The notes under the pieces are model-generated. The model had not been told where the DNA came from. It ran no database searches and was given only the letters and a program-made list of their open reading frames with translations. Both the position numbers and the translations under genes were made by a program. Positions 10,102 to 21,358 of a stretch of 64,000 nt of DNA are shown here, piece by piece (position 1 is the first letter of the stretch; the number at the start of each line of letters is the position of its first letter). The DNA is from Perognathus longimembris pacificus (lineage: Eukaryota; Chordata; Mammalia; Rodentia; Heteromyidae): NCBI RefSeq assembly GCF_023159225.1, contig NC_063163.1, positions 109,213,885 to 109,277,884 of the forward strand, in the 5' to 3' direction.

Positions 10102-10500
10102 TTGGGATGAGCGAGCCGGGTACCGCGTGGATGGAAGGAAAACACGCGGGTCCGCTGCTGGCCCGCCGCCGCCGTGCGCTCGTCCCGGGGCTGCTCTGCT
10201 ACACGCCGAGCTCGCTCCAAACTTCCTGCATGCTGAACTTTCCCGGCGCGTGTGCGTGCCGCACTTCCTTGTGCCGCCGACTTGATAAATGGGGACGGGA
10301 CAAACAACAGGTTGACGGTGCTTCGCCCCCTCCGGTGGCCGGCCGCCGCAGCACAGGCTGCAGAGGCGGCGGGCGGCGCCCCAGCCGCAGCGCCCCCTCC
10401 CCCCCCACCCCGCCCGGGCTGCGCAGCACTCCCCCCCTGGGGAGCAGGGATTTCTGCACCCTGCGGGCAGCGGCCCGGGACTTACTCCACCCCTGAGCAT
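10102..10500 (-). promoter_or_regulatory. PDGFD: PDGFD 5' UTR and probable core promoter in a CpG island
   Basis: This sequence is GC- and CpG-rich, unlike the AT-rich flanks, and lies immediately upstream of the PDGFD start. On the minus (sense) strand it holds a GC box with a long G-run cluster (C-rich on plus, 10391-10416, including ccccgccc at 10408-10415) that could bind Sp1/KLF proteins or form a G-quadruplex. It also has two ETS-type GGAA sites (plus-strand cacttcctt 10262-10270 and aacttcctg 10220-10228). There is no canonical TATA box; the only AT-rich patch is around 10281-10290. The transcription start cannot be placed from sequence alone. The whole island, including exon 1 and the start of the intron, spans about 9690-10500. 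Confidence 0.75.
10199..10231 (-). promoter_or_regulatory. Upstream ORF in the PDGFD leader (10 codons plus stop)
   Basis: On the minus strand an ATG at 10231 opens a short frame, MQEVWSELGV, closed by TAG at 10201-10199. This is 97 bases before the PDGFD ATG. Its start context has A at -3 (AGTTCAGCATGC), better than the C at -3 of the main start. If the transcript begins upstream of 10231, this uORF would be scanned first and could dampen PDGFD translation. The reading is direct; the regulatory role is inference. Confidence 0.5.
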
Positions 10501-12050
10501 GCCCAGCGGGACCGTGGGCGAGGACTCTTCCCATCAGCCTGGCTTTGGCTTTCCTTGTGGGACCAGAAAGGGAGCAGGAAACCAGATGGCCCGAAGTGGG
10601 AGTTGGTGGAATCCCAGCACTTCTCTGGGGGTGACCGGTGCAGTGCCTCCACCAGCAAAAAGCCACAGCTCTGGCCTGGGTGAGGGTGAGGTGTGGGGCT
10701 TGGGGGGATCTGCAGGTGGGAGCGTTCATTTTTACCTTAACCCACATAGGATTCTACTGATTCCATCTACAATGGAGGAAGGTAATTGCACGTGCCAAGC
10801 CAAAGGAGCTGGTTCTGAGCTTCCCTTTGGGCTCCAATGAGATCCCATCTGAGCCAAAGGTAATTTCTCAGAGAGAAAGGCAAGCAGTTCTGCCTCCTTC
10901 CCAGAGCCCCAGCGGCAAACTGCCCAAGTGATGATGATATGCGGAATAAATCCAATCATAAACAGCCCAGGGTGTTGTTCCATGTGCCACCCTCCACTCT
11001 GCACAGGTGGGCGGGGATGGTCCTGCCAAGGTGACAAAGTTGTGGGGGAACCTTGTGTTCCCTTCACTTCCACTGTGCTACGGGAAGGGGGCAGCACCCT
11101 TGGGCTCCTCCCTTCTTACCTTCCTGGAGGCTGAGCACCTCAGGCCTCTGCATTGCAGGACCTCTGGGCCTCTGACTCCCCAGGGCGCTGCGCTGTATCT
11201 GGAAGAGGAGTGACTCAAGAGTGCGGGCCAGATGAGTCACTCTGGACGAAATGTGCCCGTCTTCAGCCACAATCTTTTTTACTTAAGGCCACTGACTTTC
11301 ATCTGTATGGTCGTGGTGACATGGGACAATTTGAGTTGTCCATGGATTGTTTTGGCTGTAGCTGAATCAAGATACACACTTACAAAATTTCTCTACTTCT
11401 TACCAATGACATCCAGAAAATGAAAGTTCAGACTCCTTTTTAAGGGTTTCGAGCTACTGAAAGTCTAGGATACAAAAAGCAAGTGGTATCCACCCACAGG
11501 GAATGGAAAGTGGCTGAGCAGGTAGAAGGGTCAGGAAATGTATCTGGACAAGTTGATTATACACCTACCCCCAGTAGGATGTGTGTTTCCTCAACACGGT
11601 AAAAAATTCATGCGTTTCCTCTCTATTTAGACCTCACAGACTAAAACTGCTTTATGAAGTTCATGTTGGGGCTCAGAGCCAATTTCAACACCAGCATTAT
11701 TTTTTTAAGTGAGTAGAATGAAATACCCTGTTTTGGAAATTAAATCATCAGAGCTCATTGTAATAAAATAGTTTCATAAGTATCGTTTCATACACATGGC
11801 AAAATAAAAGAGTTTTGTGGCCTACAATGAAAATTTTGAAAACCACTGGGGAAAAAAAGATCTAATCATATTGTTTCAAAACATTGTCAACTCCAAGGAA
11901 GGAGAGGCAGGAGAAGAAAATCTAGGTTTGTGTTTAATCCTTTATTCATTCAGAAAGTATTAACTAAGCATGAGCCTTGTCTTTTGTTCCTTTCTCTACT
12001 CTTAAAAAATCTTGAGGATGAAATAAGACAGAAGAGAGAAAGGTTCTTTT
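10501..12050. other. PDGFD upstream region, GC-moderate then AT-rich
   Basis: From 10501 to about 11400 base composition stays well above the desert average and many overlapping open frames occur on both strands. That is expected of GC-rich non-coding DNA; none resembles a known protein. After 11400 the sequence turns AT-rich. It may hold proximal enhancers (see the AP-1 pair). Confidence 0.5.
11211..11239. promoter_or_regulatory. Paired AP-1 (TRE) sites upstream of PDGFD
   Basis: Two perfect AP-1 heptamers, TGACTCA (11211-11217) and TGAGTCA (11233-11239), sit 22 bases apart (about two helical turns) some 1.1 kb upstream of the PDGFD ATG. The surrounding 10.5-11.4 kb is GC-richer than the desert beyond. 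Binding by Jun/Fos-type factors is inference. Confidence 0.4.
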
Positions 12051-12300
12051 TTGATGTTTCCTTACACTTTCATTAGCATCAATTAGTTACACAGGGGGAT
12101 TTTTACTTTTTCATCTGTGCTTACAGTATACTTTGATCAGCCTCACCTCCATTATTCTTCCACATCCCTTCTCTCCGTTCCCAGAAATTCTCAACAAGCT
12201 TCATTCCATTTCCCTATGTATGTATAAAGAATTTTGACCATAGTCTCCCCTTCCTTCTTCCCTCCCACTAGTCCCCTACCCCAGACAGAACTTAACTACT
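12050..12300 (-). repeat. L1-3'-end-like repeat (family A, antisense)
   Basis: The reverse complement reads 'ggaggtgaggctgatcaaagtatactgtaagcacagatgaaaa', the same pattern as copies near 28.7, 47.95 and 53.2 kb (GA-rich stretch, 'gatcaa..atac.ttgta', then 'tgtacaact'). The C/T-rich stretch 12250-12290 is the complement of its purine-rich upstream part. It is probably an old L1 3' UTR; the exact family is unknown. Confidence 0.5.
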
Positions 12301-15300
12301 TGAAGTTTACAGTCGAATAGAGACTATAGTAAGTAAATATACAATTATATTAGTAAGAGGAGATAAGGCAGAGATAAATGGGATAGGAAGAGTTGGTGTA
12401 CAAGGTACATGAAATATATAATACCATTTTATAGAAGAGTTTGTAAATGTTCATTAAATCTCATACCTAGCTTCTAAAATGAAACTATAGGGAAAAAATT
12501 AGAAACTATGCACATCTTGTGTAATTAGAACAGTATCAAACTGTTAAAATTTTTGCTATCTTAATTCTTATATAAAATATTAAAGTATTTATTCAAAGTA
12601 GGATTATCCAAGATACTAATACTGGACACCCTCAAGACATTGTGAATTCATGACATCAACTATTCAAGCAGGGAATAATTAAAATGTGTCACAAATAATC
12701 AATATAGTATTGACCTTTAATGTTAGGAAAATCCAAATTCAACACTAAAGCAGTTTATTAGGCACCCAAGCCTAATTATTCTATACTTTGTCTTCAATAT
12801 TATTTAATAAATACTTACAAAGTATGTCAACTCTACCAACTAAGGTATTATTATAAGTAGAGTAGGCTTTTAATAAAATATATTGAAAGAGTTAAAAATC
12901 TAGTACAAATACAAAAGGATTTTTTTCTGGTTTACTTTCATATCTATCTCTTAGCTACTCTATTTTAAATACTTAGGGTCAGACAGAACATCATGAACAC
13001 AATCTTATTACTATTTAGTTTAATAAAAATAAGCTAGTGTCTATTTAACCACGTATACAACTCAAAAAGTGCCTTTTAGGTAAATAAAAGAAGTGATAGC
13101 AATTATAATGCCATATGAATGGCATTTATCCCAAACAAATATTCTGGCAGTAAGATTTGATAAAAAGGTAGGTTAGGTTATGAAACTATTTTTATCATAT
13201 TCTTTTTTCCTTATTAATCATATTAATATATGACCCCCAAAGCATATTTCATTACATTTTCATATAACCTTGACTTCTTACACTACCTTAAAAAAGGAAT
13301 GAAATAACAGGACCCTTTCAAAACTTTCTCATCTCTCCAAGTGTTTCATACCAATATTAATGTTTTTAAGCTAAATTTGCACCAATCATTCACTTCCACT
13401 GTCATTTCATGAAGCCTGCTTCATTCAGAGGGATGTTCTTCTGCTGCTCATCTCCATCTACTACATCTCAGGAAACCAGAGCACTGTACAGGACTCGCTG
13501 ACTGGGCTACTAGACTACTCTTCCACCTGACTACTGAGCTTGTTCAATGCTGAACTTGTATGGGTCTTCAATCCTTCTCTTTAAAATGGAGGCATTATAT
13601 TAGATCTTCAGAATTCTGAATAGTTTTATTTTCAAAATCACGCCTTCTTTCAATCATAATCTTCATTATTTGAATCTTCGTGATTTAAATAAAAACCCAA
13701 GTACATTTTAAATCATTTTTTGTTAGAAAAGTCTGAGTATACATTTAAACAAAAGGTAGTTTGAAATCTCAGTAACATATAATAAGGTGGGCACTCAAAT
13801 ATCGGACTCCATCTAATATTTTGACTTTCATTTTAAGAAAGCAATTCAGCAAGTGTATAAAAATCTAGGTGAGGCATCTTGGGGTTATAAATAGATGGAT
13901 GCAATACAATTAAAAATTGTAAAATTATGTAATCTTAGACAAAAGAAAATTATAACTGATTCTTTAAGATAAAGCATCAACTGATTTAAGCCTAATCAGT
14001 GATTTGGTTTCAAAGAACTGGATTAAATTTAGCATGAAAATTAAAGGAAAGAATATATGAATATTCTGGATGCCAAATAATAAAATTGAATATTCATAAG
14101 ATAACTGATTATTGTAATTTTCTGAACACCTTACATGACTTGAAAGTCTTACAATACTGTAACTAATATGAAATATTTCATTGGATGTTTCTGCAAAACA
14201 CACAATTAGACTGTCTCATCAACAAACTGGATAGCAATTTTAATAATATCCTATGATTTTCTTTTAACAATGAAAGTTACTGTTTTTCTAAATCTTACAT
14301 GTTTTAATTGATTCCCTTGCCACATGTCACATTTATCTCTTTATTCCATTATTATTAATACTGCAATCCTGCACAACAATGTCAAATACAATTCACAGAG
14401 CTCTGGTGGTGACACAGATTTTGAGCAGTAATGCCTGACAATTTGGAATTGGTTGCAGTTAAGATCCAACCAGCTAATCAGGTAGCCTGTTCAGTAAATC
14501 ACTAGTTTTCCTTTCCTGCCTCAGAATGGATTGATGATTCATCTTAATAAAATAAGTCATTGAGTTTTAAGTGTATCATTTAAAGAATTTCTCTATATAC
14601 CTTTCCTCACTTCCTTGTATTTTTTGTTGCCATTTACCCACTCTTGAGCTGCTTTATCTAAATTTAGGTTTTCAAAGATGAATATGTTGCCTATTCTGCA
14701 AGATTTCTTCCTTAATTGATCTGGGACATCGGCCAGTCTTGTTCAGAGTTCTGCACTTTTATCTTTATAAGATTGGCTTATTTCCAGCTTTTACATTTCA
14801 AGTTCTTTTCTACCTTGCCATTTTTTTTAAAACAAGAAATTGATATACAGGTCATTCACAATGTTCTTTTCTTTGAGGGAAGATTTTACTTCATTAAAGA
14901 AAATGTTTTCTTATATTTATATTCTTTGGAATTCTACATTACACATTTATTCTCCCTTTCAGTTGAACTGATATATTGACCTTATCAGTAAGAAACTACT
15001 TAAAACTTGAATGAGTGTTTAGCCCTTATTAAGTTCTGATCTTTGTTTTTCCTCCAACCAATTTAACTCCTCTGATAATATTTCTCTTCCACCAATGAGT
15101 ACCTTTAGAGTTGGAGATTTGATCCATCTTCTGTGTTCCAAAATATTTATTTTATTTTTTGACTACCAGCCTTGCATTTAGTCTTTTAAAAAGAACAAAT
15201 TGCGTTTGTAGAAGAGAAATAAGTATTGAAAGTGCTATACAAAATGAATAATAGTTTGACCTTTAATCAGCAAACTTCTGGTAGGAATAGATTACATCAT

Positions 15301-15806
15301 CACATGTTAACCTTGTTTCCTTTCTTAGATATTGTTTGAGGGTGACAAGCTATTTCTTTTTTAAAACAGGAAAAGCCCTTCACTTGATAATTATAAACTT
15401 GCACAAAGGACTAGATCATATTGAATAGATACATCAACTAAAACATATGAGTGTTTTTCAAGATTATTGTAATAATGAATTATTACATCATTTTCATATG
15501 ACTCTATAGTATAATATAATACAGTGTCTTTCACATATTGTAACATATATTTCATGATCATGTGTTTAATGATTCAGCACAGGCTACTTTCAAGGCTATG
15601 AAGAGCCATCTGTGACTCAAACAGTTACCGTTTATAAAACCAACAGCCTTATACCTGTAGCTCTCAGGAAGCCTGAAAGAAGAAATATGTAAGCTTATTG
15701 ACTTCAGATGTAATAATCAATAAGATGCCATCTCAAGAAAGGACCAGAAAATAGCAAACAATTAGAATGTGATAAAGAAATTAGGTGGAAAAGAATTATA
15801 GGAAAG
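12301..15806. other. AT-rich intergenic desert
   Basis: About 3.5 kb of AT-rich sequence with no recognisable repeat, apart from a very degraded B1-like patch at roughly 15600-15740, and no supported gene. Confidence 0.55.
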
Positions 15807-16003
15807 GGGCTGGGAATGTAGCCTAGTGGTAGCGTACTTGCTTAGCATGCATGAAGCCCTGGGTTCAATTCCTCAACATCACACATACAGAGAAAGGCAG
15901 AGGTGGTGCTGTGGCTCAAGTGGCAGAGTGCTAGCCTTGAGCAAAAAGAAGCCAGGGACAGTGCTCAGGTCCTGAGTTCAAGCCCCAGGACTGGCAAAAA
16001 AAA
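15807..16003 (+). repeat. IDL-Geo dimeric SINE
   Basis: The left ID-like monomer (gggctgggaatgtagcctagtggtagcg...gggttcaattcc) is joined to the Geo monomer (gtggtgctgtggctcaagtggcagag...gagttcaagccccagg) and an A-tail. This copy keeps a B-box-like GTTCAAGCC in the right half. The flanks share a degraded aagaatta(t)agg repeat, a possible target-site duplication. Confidence 0.92.
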
Positions 16004-16224
16004 GGAAAGAATTAGGTTATTTCAAATTAATGCAGTTAATCTGTCTTTAAGTTCCTTCAGAGACAGTATCTTAAGTGATGTATCTTTAAATTCTGGCAGG
16101 ATACCATATGAAGGAGAACGGAGAAACATGCACACTCAGGAAGGCATGGAAATAGTGAAGTACCTGTATGGAAACATGCCTTAAGAACGGGTGAAGACAA
16201 GTTTATCTGTTTGGGGGAGGGTAA

Positions 16225-16448
16225 GTGAGGACACAGAAATGGAGAGCCAGAGTGAACAAATGCAGGAGTGGTACTCACTAGACACAATTTTGAAAATGAA
16301 CTACACAACTTGTGGGTGGGGATGGGAGGGAAAAACTGGAAGAGAGCGAGGGAAAGGGTGACATTGTCCGAACGGAAATGTCCTCTTTATCTTACTTTTG
16401 TAACTGTAACCCTTCTGTATACTACCTTTATAATATCACTTTTTTAAA
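16225..16448 (+). repeat. Uncharacterised interspersed repeat, family B copy 1
   Basis: This copy resembles 21850-22066 over about 200 bases: 'ttgaaaatgaac.acacaa', 'ggaagggaaaaac', 'gggtgacattgt', and the terminal block 'gtaactgtaacccttctgtata..acctttataat'. The 3' end is A/T-rich, as in retroposed sequence. I cannot name the family; an L1 3' UTR type is one possibility. Confidence 0.6.
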
Positions 16449-18311
16449 AGCTCGAGATGAGTGACAATGACCGAAGGATTAGCAATAGAGTAATAAGAAT
16501 GGGAAACACTAAAACCATGTTAAGAACATGAAGATTGAAAACTGTCATAGATAAGAGAAAGCAACCAATTCTGCTTCTATCACGTGTACAGAACTACTAG
16601 GAAAGGTTTATTTGGAGACGCATTCTAATTATATACACTCTTTAAGAAAACTAACTTGAGCTGTTTAACAGTATCATATTTTAGGCCGAAGTTGTTTGTG
16701 TTTTTTTAATTTCTACAAGTGTTATGATAGGAACTACTCCTGAAAATGAAATTCTTCCATTGAGGGGAACTTTTGAAAGGCCATAAAAGTTTTCCTAATT
16801 CTAGGATTATGTGATTCTATAATCATATCTCCCTAATACTGTTTCATTTCAGAACAATAGTCCAGACTATTATAGCAAAACTTGGAATTTGAAGTACTTC
16901 TTAGATTCTTTCCAAGTGTTCATTTTATTATGAGTGCAGTGTAGAACCCACAAGGGCTCAGAAACATTAGTAATTGTTCCTAGTTCATATACAAGGATGG
17001 TGAAATGTTGAGAATATAAATAAATGTCTAAAGTAATTTTCTTCTTTATCTGGCCAACATAATGGAATATGACTACACATACATTTCCCCTAGCTCATTA
17101 AAGTTGATGCAATTATTTTTAACACAATATTAACTTTAACAAGATCAAGAAAGTTATTAAATTCATTTTGAAGTCAATAAAATATGATATTTTTATGAAG
17201 AAATATGGAATTATTAAGCTTAATAATATCTGGTATCATTTTTCAAAATACTGTTTCAAAACAAATTTATTTTTTTAACTTGCTGACACTATAATGAATC
17301 TGTAGAACAATTTCTGAGCAGCCAATGTAGATTCCAAGGTTATTCTGGAAAGTCTATGCATTTTGTTCTCTGGGAAACTTGTAGGTTATATTTCTGAGTC
17401 AATTTGGTCACTTTGCACATAACCGAATGAAACATCTGGTTCCTCTGTTAAACAGTAAAATTCAGATGGAGTAATAAGTGATATGGAGAGACATTTAAAA
17501 TGTGTAAAAAGAAGCAACAAAAATTCAATTTAGTACTGTGAGATTGCACAAGTTGTTAACAAGCTAATAATAAATTGTACAGCTCTAAGAACTGGCTGTT
17601 TTGTTCTTGTTCATTAATAACACTTGTAGTTTTTGCTTATACACTCTTCCTTTGTATTATAACAATACAAAGGAAAAATATGCTATTATTGACTGCTAAT
17701 ATTTATCCCAAAAAGTTAGCATCTGCCTTGTAGCCTCATCCGCTTCTGTCAGCTCATAGCACAAATATATATGTAATGGCACTACATAATAGACAGCAGA
17801 TAATTTTGTGCTTAAATAAAATTCTATTAGCTTAAGATTCATAATACTGGATAAATACAAACTAGCTATATTAAAATACTACATAGCAATAACACATAGC
17901 AAAGGGAGAAAACAAAAAAAAATAAGCTAACTACAAAGGGTATTTCTCAAAGAGTATTCTTCAAAATGCAAATTTTATACTTAAATTTTTTTTCTGTGAT
18001 CAAGTAATTTTAAGAAATGCTACCTAACTTGCTGTTATCGGACACCTGCAATATGCTACATGTTTCAGGTAAATTATATTAAAGAATCTTTCTACGTTTT
18101 CTTATTTAAGCATCTCTGTGTATTCAACATTAAATTGAGAGGTGCTAAACTAGAAAGAACCCAAACTAGAATTTTAGAATTCCATAATCCGAATTTGGAG
18201 AAGACACTGACAAATTAAACTATGTTTTAAGAAGAAAAAATAATGACATTTCTTAAGACTATTTTCTTGCTATGGATAGCTATGCTAATTATCCAGAGAA
18301 TGCTAGACTTT
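16449..18311. other. AT-rich intergenic sequence with a perfect hairpin
   Basis: No gene or clear repeat. A perfect 12-bp inverted repeat with a 5-base loop lies at 17647-17675. Confidence 0.55.
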
Positions 18312-18328
18312 TAAAATATCACCCTTAT

Positions 18329-18413
18329 GGGCTGGGATGTAGCTCAGTGGGAAAGCGCTTGCCTAGCAAGTGCGACGTCCTGGGTTCGATCCCCAGTACC
18401 AAAAAAGAAAAGA
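18329..18413 (+). repeat. ID SINE monomer (tRNA-Ala-like) with target-site duplication
   Basis: 'gggctgggatgtagctcagtgg...gcttgcctagcaagtgcgacg...gggttcgatccccag' is a well preserved ID head with intact A and B boxes, ending in an A-rich tail. A 12-base duplication (taaaatatcacc) at 18312-18323 and 18414-18425 marks retroposition. It is not a functional tRNA because the acceptor and anticodon stems are not preserved. Confidence 0.88.
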
Positions 18414-18425
18414 TAAAATATCACC

Positions 18426-19910
18426 ACTGATACCATTTCTGTAGAGACTCAACAGCTCTTTACTATGTCGTTTTTATTTACTGTCACAGTGTGTCCAAAC
18501 TGACCATTTGCAAGAATTCATAGAGTCACAGAAGTGACCGAAAGATTCATTACTAAAGCACTGATGCTTTGCCTAAAGTCTCTGTAATTTAATTGATTTT
18601 TTTCAGTATGTTGTTTGACACTAGTACTGGTGAAGACAGTAAAACTGACAAAATACACTGAAGAATTACTGCTATATGAAGCTGAAATTACATGATAAAT
18701 TCTTGTTTGAAATCGGGCACATGAGTTTTCCTTCTTATACTCTGATGAGATTTCTGTTTATTTTGGAGCACTGGATGATTAAAGCTGCTTCTAGATTTTT
18801 CATTTTCTCATCCTTTCTTATCACTGTCAGTTGTGTTATAGTTCAGTACATTTTACTTTCAATACCAGAAAAATTATGACCTCAAGAATATATACATTAT
18901 TTTAAAAATTATTATATAGTTCTCTCTTTTACAAATCAGCAATTTTAACCTTTTTCCTTTTCACAGGGAGTTATTAAAAATGAAAATTTTATCATATATT
19001 AAAGAAGTTAAGCTTCAGTACAATATTACTATGAAATCCATCTTCATCTCTAAGGAAGGTAATGAATTAATTTTAGTGCCTTCATAATCCAGTCTCTCAC
19101 CCTCCTCCCTTTTCTAATAAAAATTTAAAGAGAATATTGTGATGCTCAGGCTGCCTCTGAAGAAGGCAGGGCTTTATAAACTTGATCCTCACCAGATTTG
19201 TTGGTGAGTTACAATGGGGAAAAAAAGATAATTATTTTAGAATCCTGAGAATTAAAAAAGTTATTGAAATTTGAGCAATGTCTGAATTCAGCCTCAGCAA
19301 TAACTTCATTAATGTATTAAATATTGAGTCATCATGATATTTTCATTGTTTTCTAGCATTTTCCACTTTATGTCAGGTAGCTTATTTTTAGTCGGTGTGA
19401 TTAAAAGTAAAACAATGATATAATCAAGATAAGGATGTCAGTGCCCTTTGAATCTGTTTCATCTTAAAATTTCATCTTTATTATATTATCCAGTAGATAT
19501 ATCTACACAGCAAAAATTTACAGTGAAAAGCTTGGCACAAATGTTAGTGCCTTTTCACTATGCAAATAACCATGCCAGATTAATGAGCCAATAATTCCAT
19601 TTTGGAACAATGAGATTCTCCAATTTTCTGCTGACATTTGCAATTACTATTAACACTAGATTATCTGCTACTGTTTGAGATTTGCTTAACTAGTAAAATG
19701 AATGAGTGCCAGAAAGAAATGGAGAGCTCTTTGAAGTTAAACTGCATAGGAAGCACTTAAAGTCTTCCTATTCTCAAGAAAGCTCAAGGGACATATAAAT
19801 ATAAGGGTTGACTTTTAAACACACTACTGACAAATTAAAGAACCCAGGTAGACGTACAGGAAGTCAATCTTGGGAGGTTGGTGCATCATAAGTAGGATCT
19901 GAGGGTGTTT
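18426..19910. other. AT-rich intergenic sequence
   Basis: No gene or clear repeat. A perfect octamer ATGCAAAT (19560-19567) followed by homeodomain-type TAAT sites (about 19580-19600) could be part of an enhancer, but such short motifs also occur by chance. Confidence 0.45.
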
Positions 19911-19925
19911 AAGAATGAGAAAACT

Positions 19926-20128
19926 GGGCTGGGGATATGGCCTAGTGGCAAGAGTGCCTGCCTCGGATACACGAGGCCCTAGGTTCGATTCCCCAGCACC
20001 ACATATACAGAAAACGGTCAGAAGCGGCGCTGTGGCTCAAGTGGCAGAGTGCTAGCCTTGAGCGGGAAGAAGCCAGGGACAGTGCTCAGGCCCTGAGTCC
20101 AAAGCCCAGGACTGGCCAAAAAAAAAAA
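19926..20128 (+). repeat. IDL-Geo dimeric SINE (GGGAAG subtype), perfect target-site duplication
   Basis: A full-length, well conserved dimer with pure A-tail. The 15-base duplication aagaatgagaaaact at 19911-19925 and 20129-20143 is perfect, indicating a recent insertion. It carries the GAGCGGGAAG variant and 'cggatac' in the left monomer, shared with the copy at 43085. Confidence 0.95.
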
Positions 20129-20564
20129 AAGAATGAGAAAACTTCATGTAAATAATCTCCAGCAACTTGCTCAAATATTGCTTTATTCATATATAAAATA
20201 GAAAAATAGCATGTGGTCATACAGGAGGCACTAAATAATAAATGGGCCCACTTTTATTGTAAAATTCTATGAGAACAGAAAATAGAACATTTATTTGGTT
20301 ATCTAATGCTGTATGGTAAATTTATTTAGGGGAAAAAGAGTTTGGGAAATGTAAAGGAGTCAATGAAGCAAATACTATAAGTAAACTGAGTGGAATTAAA
20401 AGATTGTATGCTAAATCACTCAACCATAATTTATGTTTACTACGTCAGATACTGCTCTAAATGTTAGAGACACCGCAAAACAAAGCACTTATTAAACAAG
20501 CATTCAAAAATGGTGACACTGATATAATGCCTATTACATAATAATACCTACAAGTTAGAATAAA

Positions 20565-20591
20565 TAATTTCCTATTTGAAATAGGAAATTA
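20565..20591. repeat. 27-base perfect palindrome
   Basis: Arms of 13 bases (taatttcctattt and its complement) around a single central base; AT-rich. Confidence 0.9.
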
Positions 20592-20710
20592 AGAAAAATG
20601 AAGGAAGTAAGGAAACAAACCATACACATGCTGGACAGAATAACTTTCCAGGTAGTGGCAACAGCAGCCGTTCTGGGAATGTGCCAACATGTTCAGGTAA
20701 CAGTATATAT

Positions 20711-20756
20711 GGTGTGTGTGTGTGTGTGCGCGTGTGTGTGTGTGTGTGTGTGTGTG
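20711..20756. repeat. (GT)n microsatellite
   Basis: About 23 GT units with one CG interruption near 20729. Confidence 0.97.
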
Positions 20757-21358
20757 ATAGTGTAGCTGGAATAAATGGAATAGTAATAGAAATAGGAAGA
20801 GGGTACTGTTGGGCAGATTCTAGGAGGAACCTGAATCCCTGATACTTGGGGCTTTACCTGTGCAATAAAGAATCATTGATTTTGAAGAGCGACTGTTATT
20901 GAAGTATTTTAACAAGCTCATTCCAGCTGTTGTAGCTGTAGTATTTTAAAAATGGAGCAGGGAGGATGAATGCAAAGAAGATGATAGCAAGTCTTCAGAT
21001 CATCTCTGTGACACATGGTAGGGATTGGGACCACAGTGGTTGCGTGTATAAACATGTGTTCATTTTAGAAACAAAACTTTAGGTACCATCAATGGGATTA
21101 GGATGCAGAATACAATAGAAAAAGAAGACTTGAAGAGAATTCTAAGAATTTTGGCCTAAATGGCTAGAGAAATGGAGGTGCTTGGAGGAGAGAATTAGGT
21201 TTTGAGGGGGCATCGGATTCACTGTTCAAGGAAGGGATAGTTTCAGATACTTTTTATATAGCAATGTGGAGATGTAGAGCAGGCAGTTGGATACGTGAGC
21301 CCATTAAATGAACAAGACTACTTAGAGAGTGATTTTTTTAAAATTAAAACTGTATCCA

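Noticed and set aside
9480..10307. 275-codon minus-strand open frame across the CpG island
   Set aside because: It overlaps PDGFD exon 1 out of frame, reads through the (TA)n and homopolymer tracts (runs of YI, G, P), and has no recognisable domain. Long frames are common in GC-rich non-coding DNA.
9961..10500. 179-codon minus-strand frame starting MLRGG, in frame with PDGFD
   Set aside because: The real PDGFD start is the internal ATG at 10101. The extra N-terminal residues are translated 5' UTR, and the 3' end runs past the splice donor.
10199..10747. 182-codon minus-strand frame and the opposing plus-strand frames at 10107-10840
   Set aside because: These are overlapping frames on both strands in GC-rich leader and promoter sequence with low-complexity composition. 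Only the last 10 codons (the uORF) are reported.
18329..18413. Possible tRNA-Ala gene
   Set aside because: Internal promoter boxes are good, but the cloverleaf is broken and the unit has an A-tail and target-site duplication, so it is an ID SINE.
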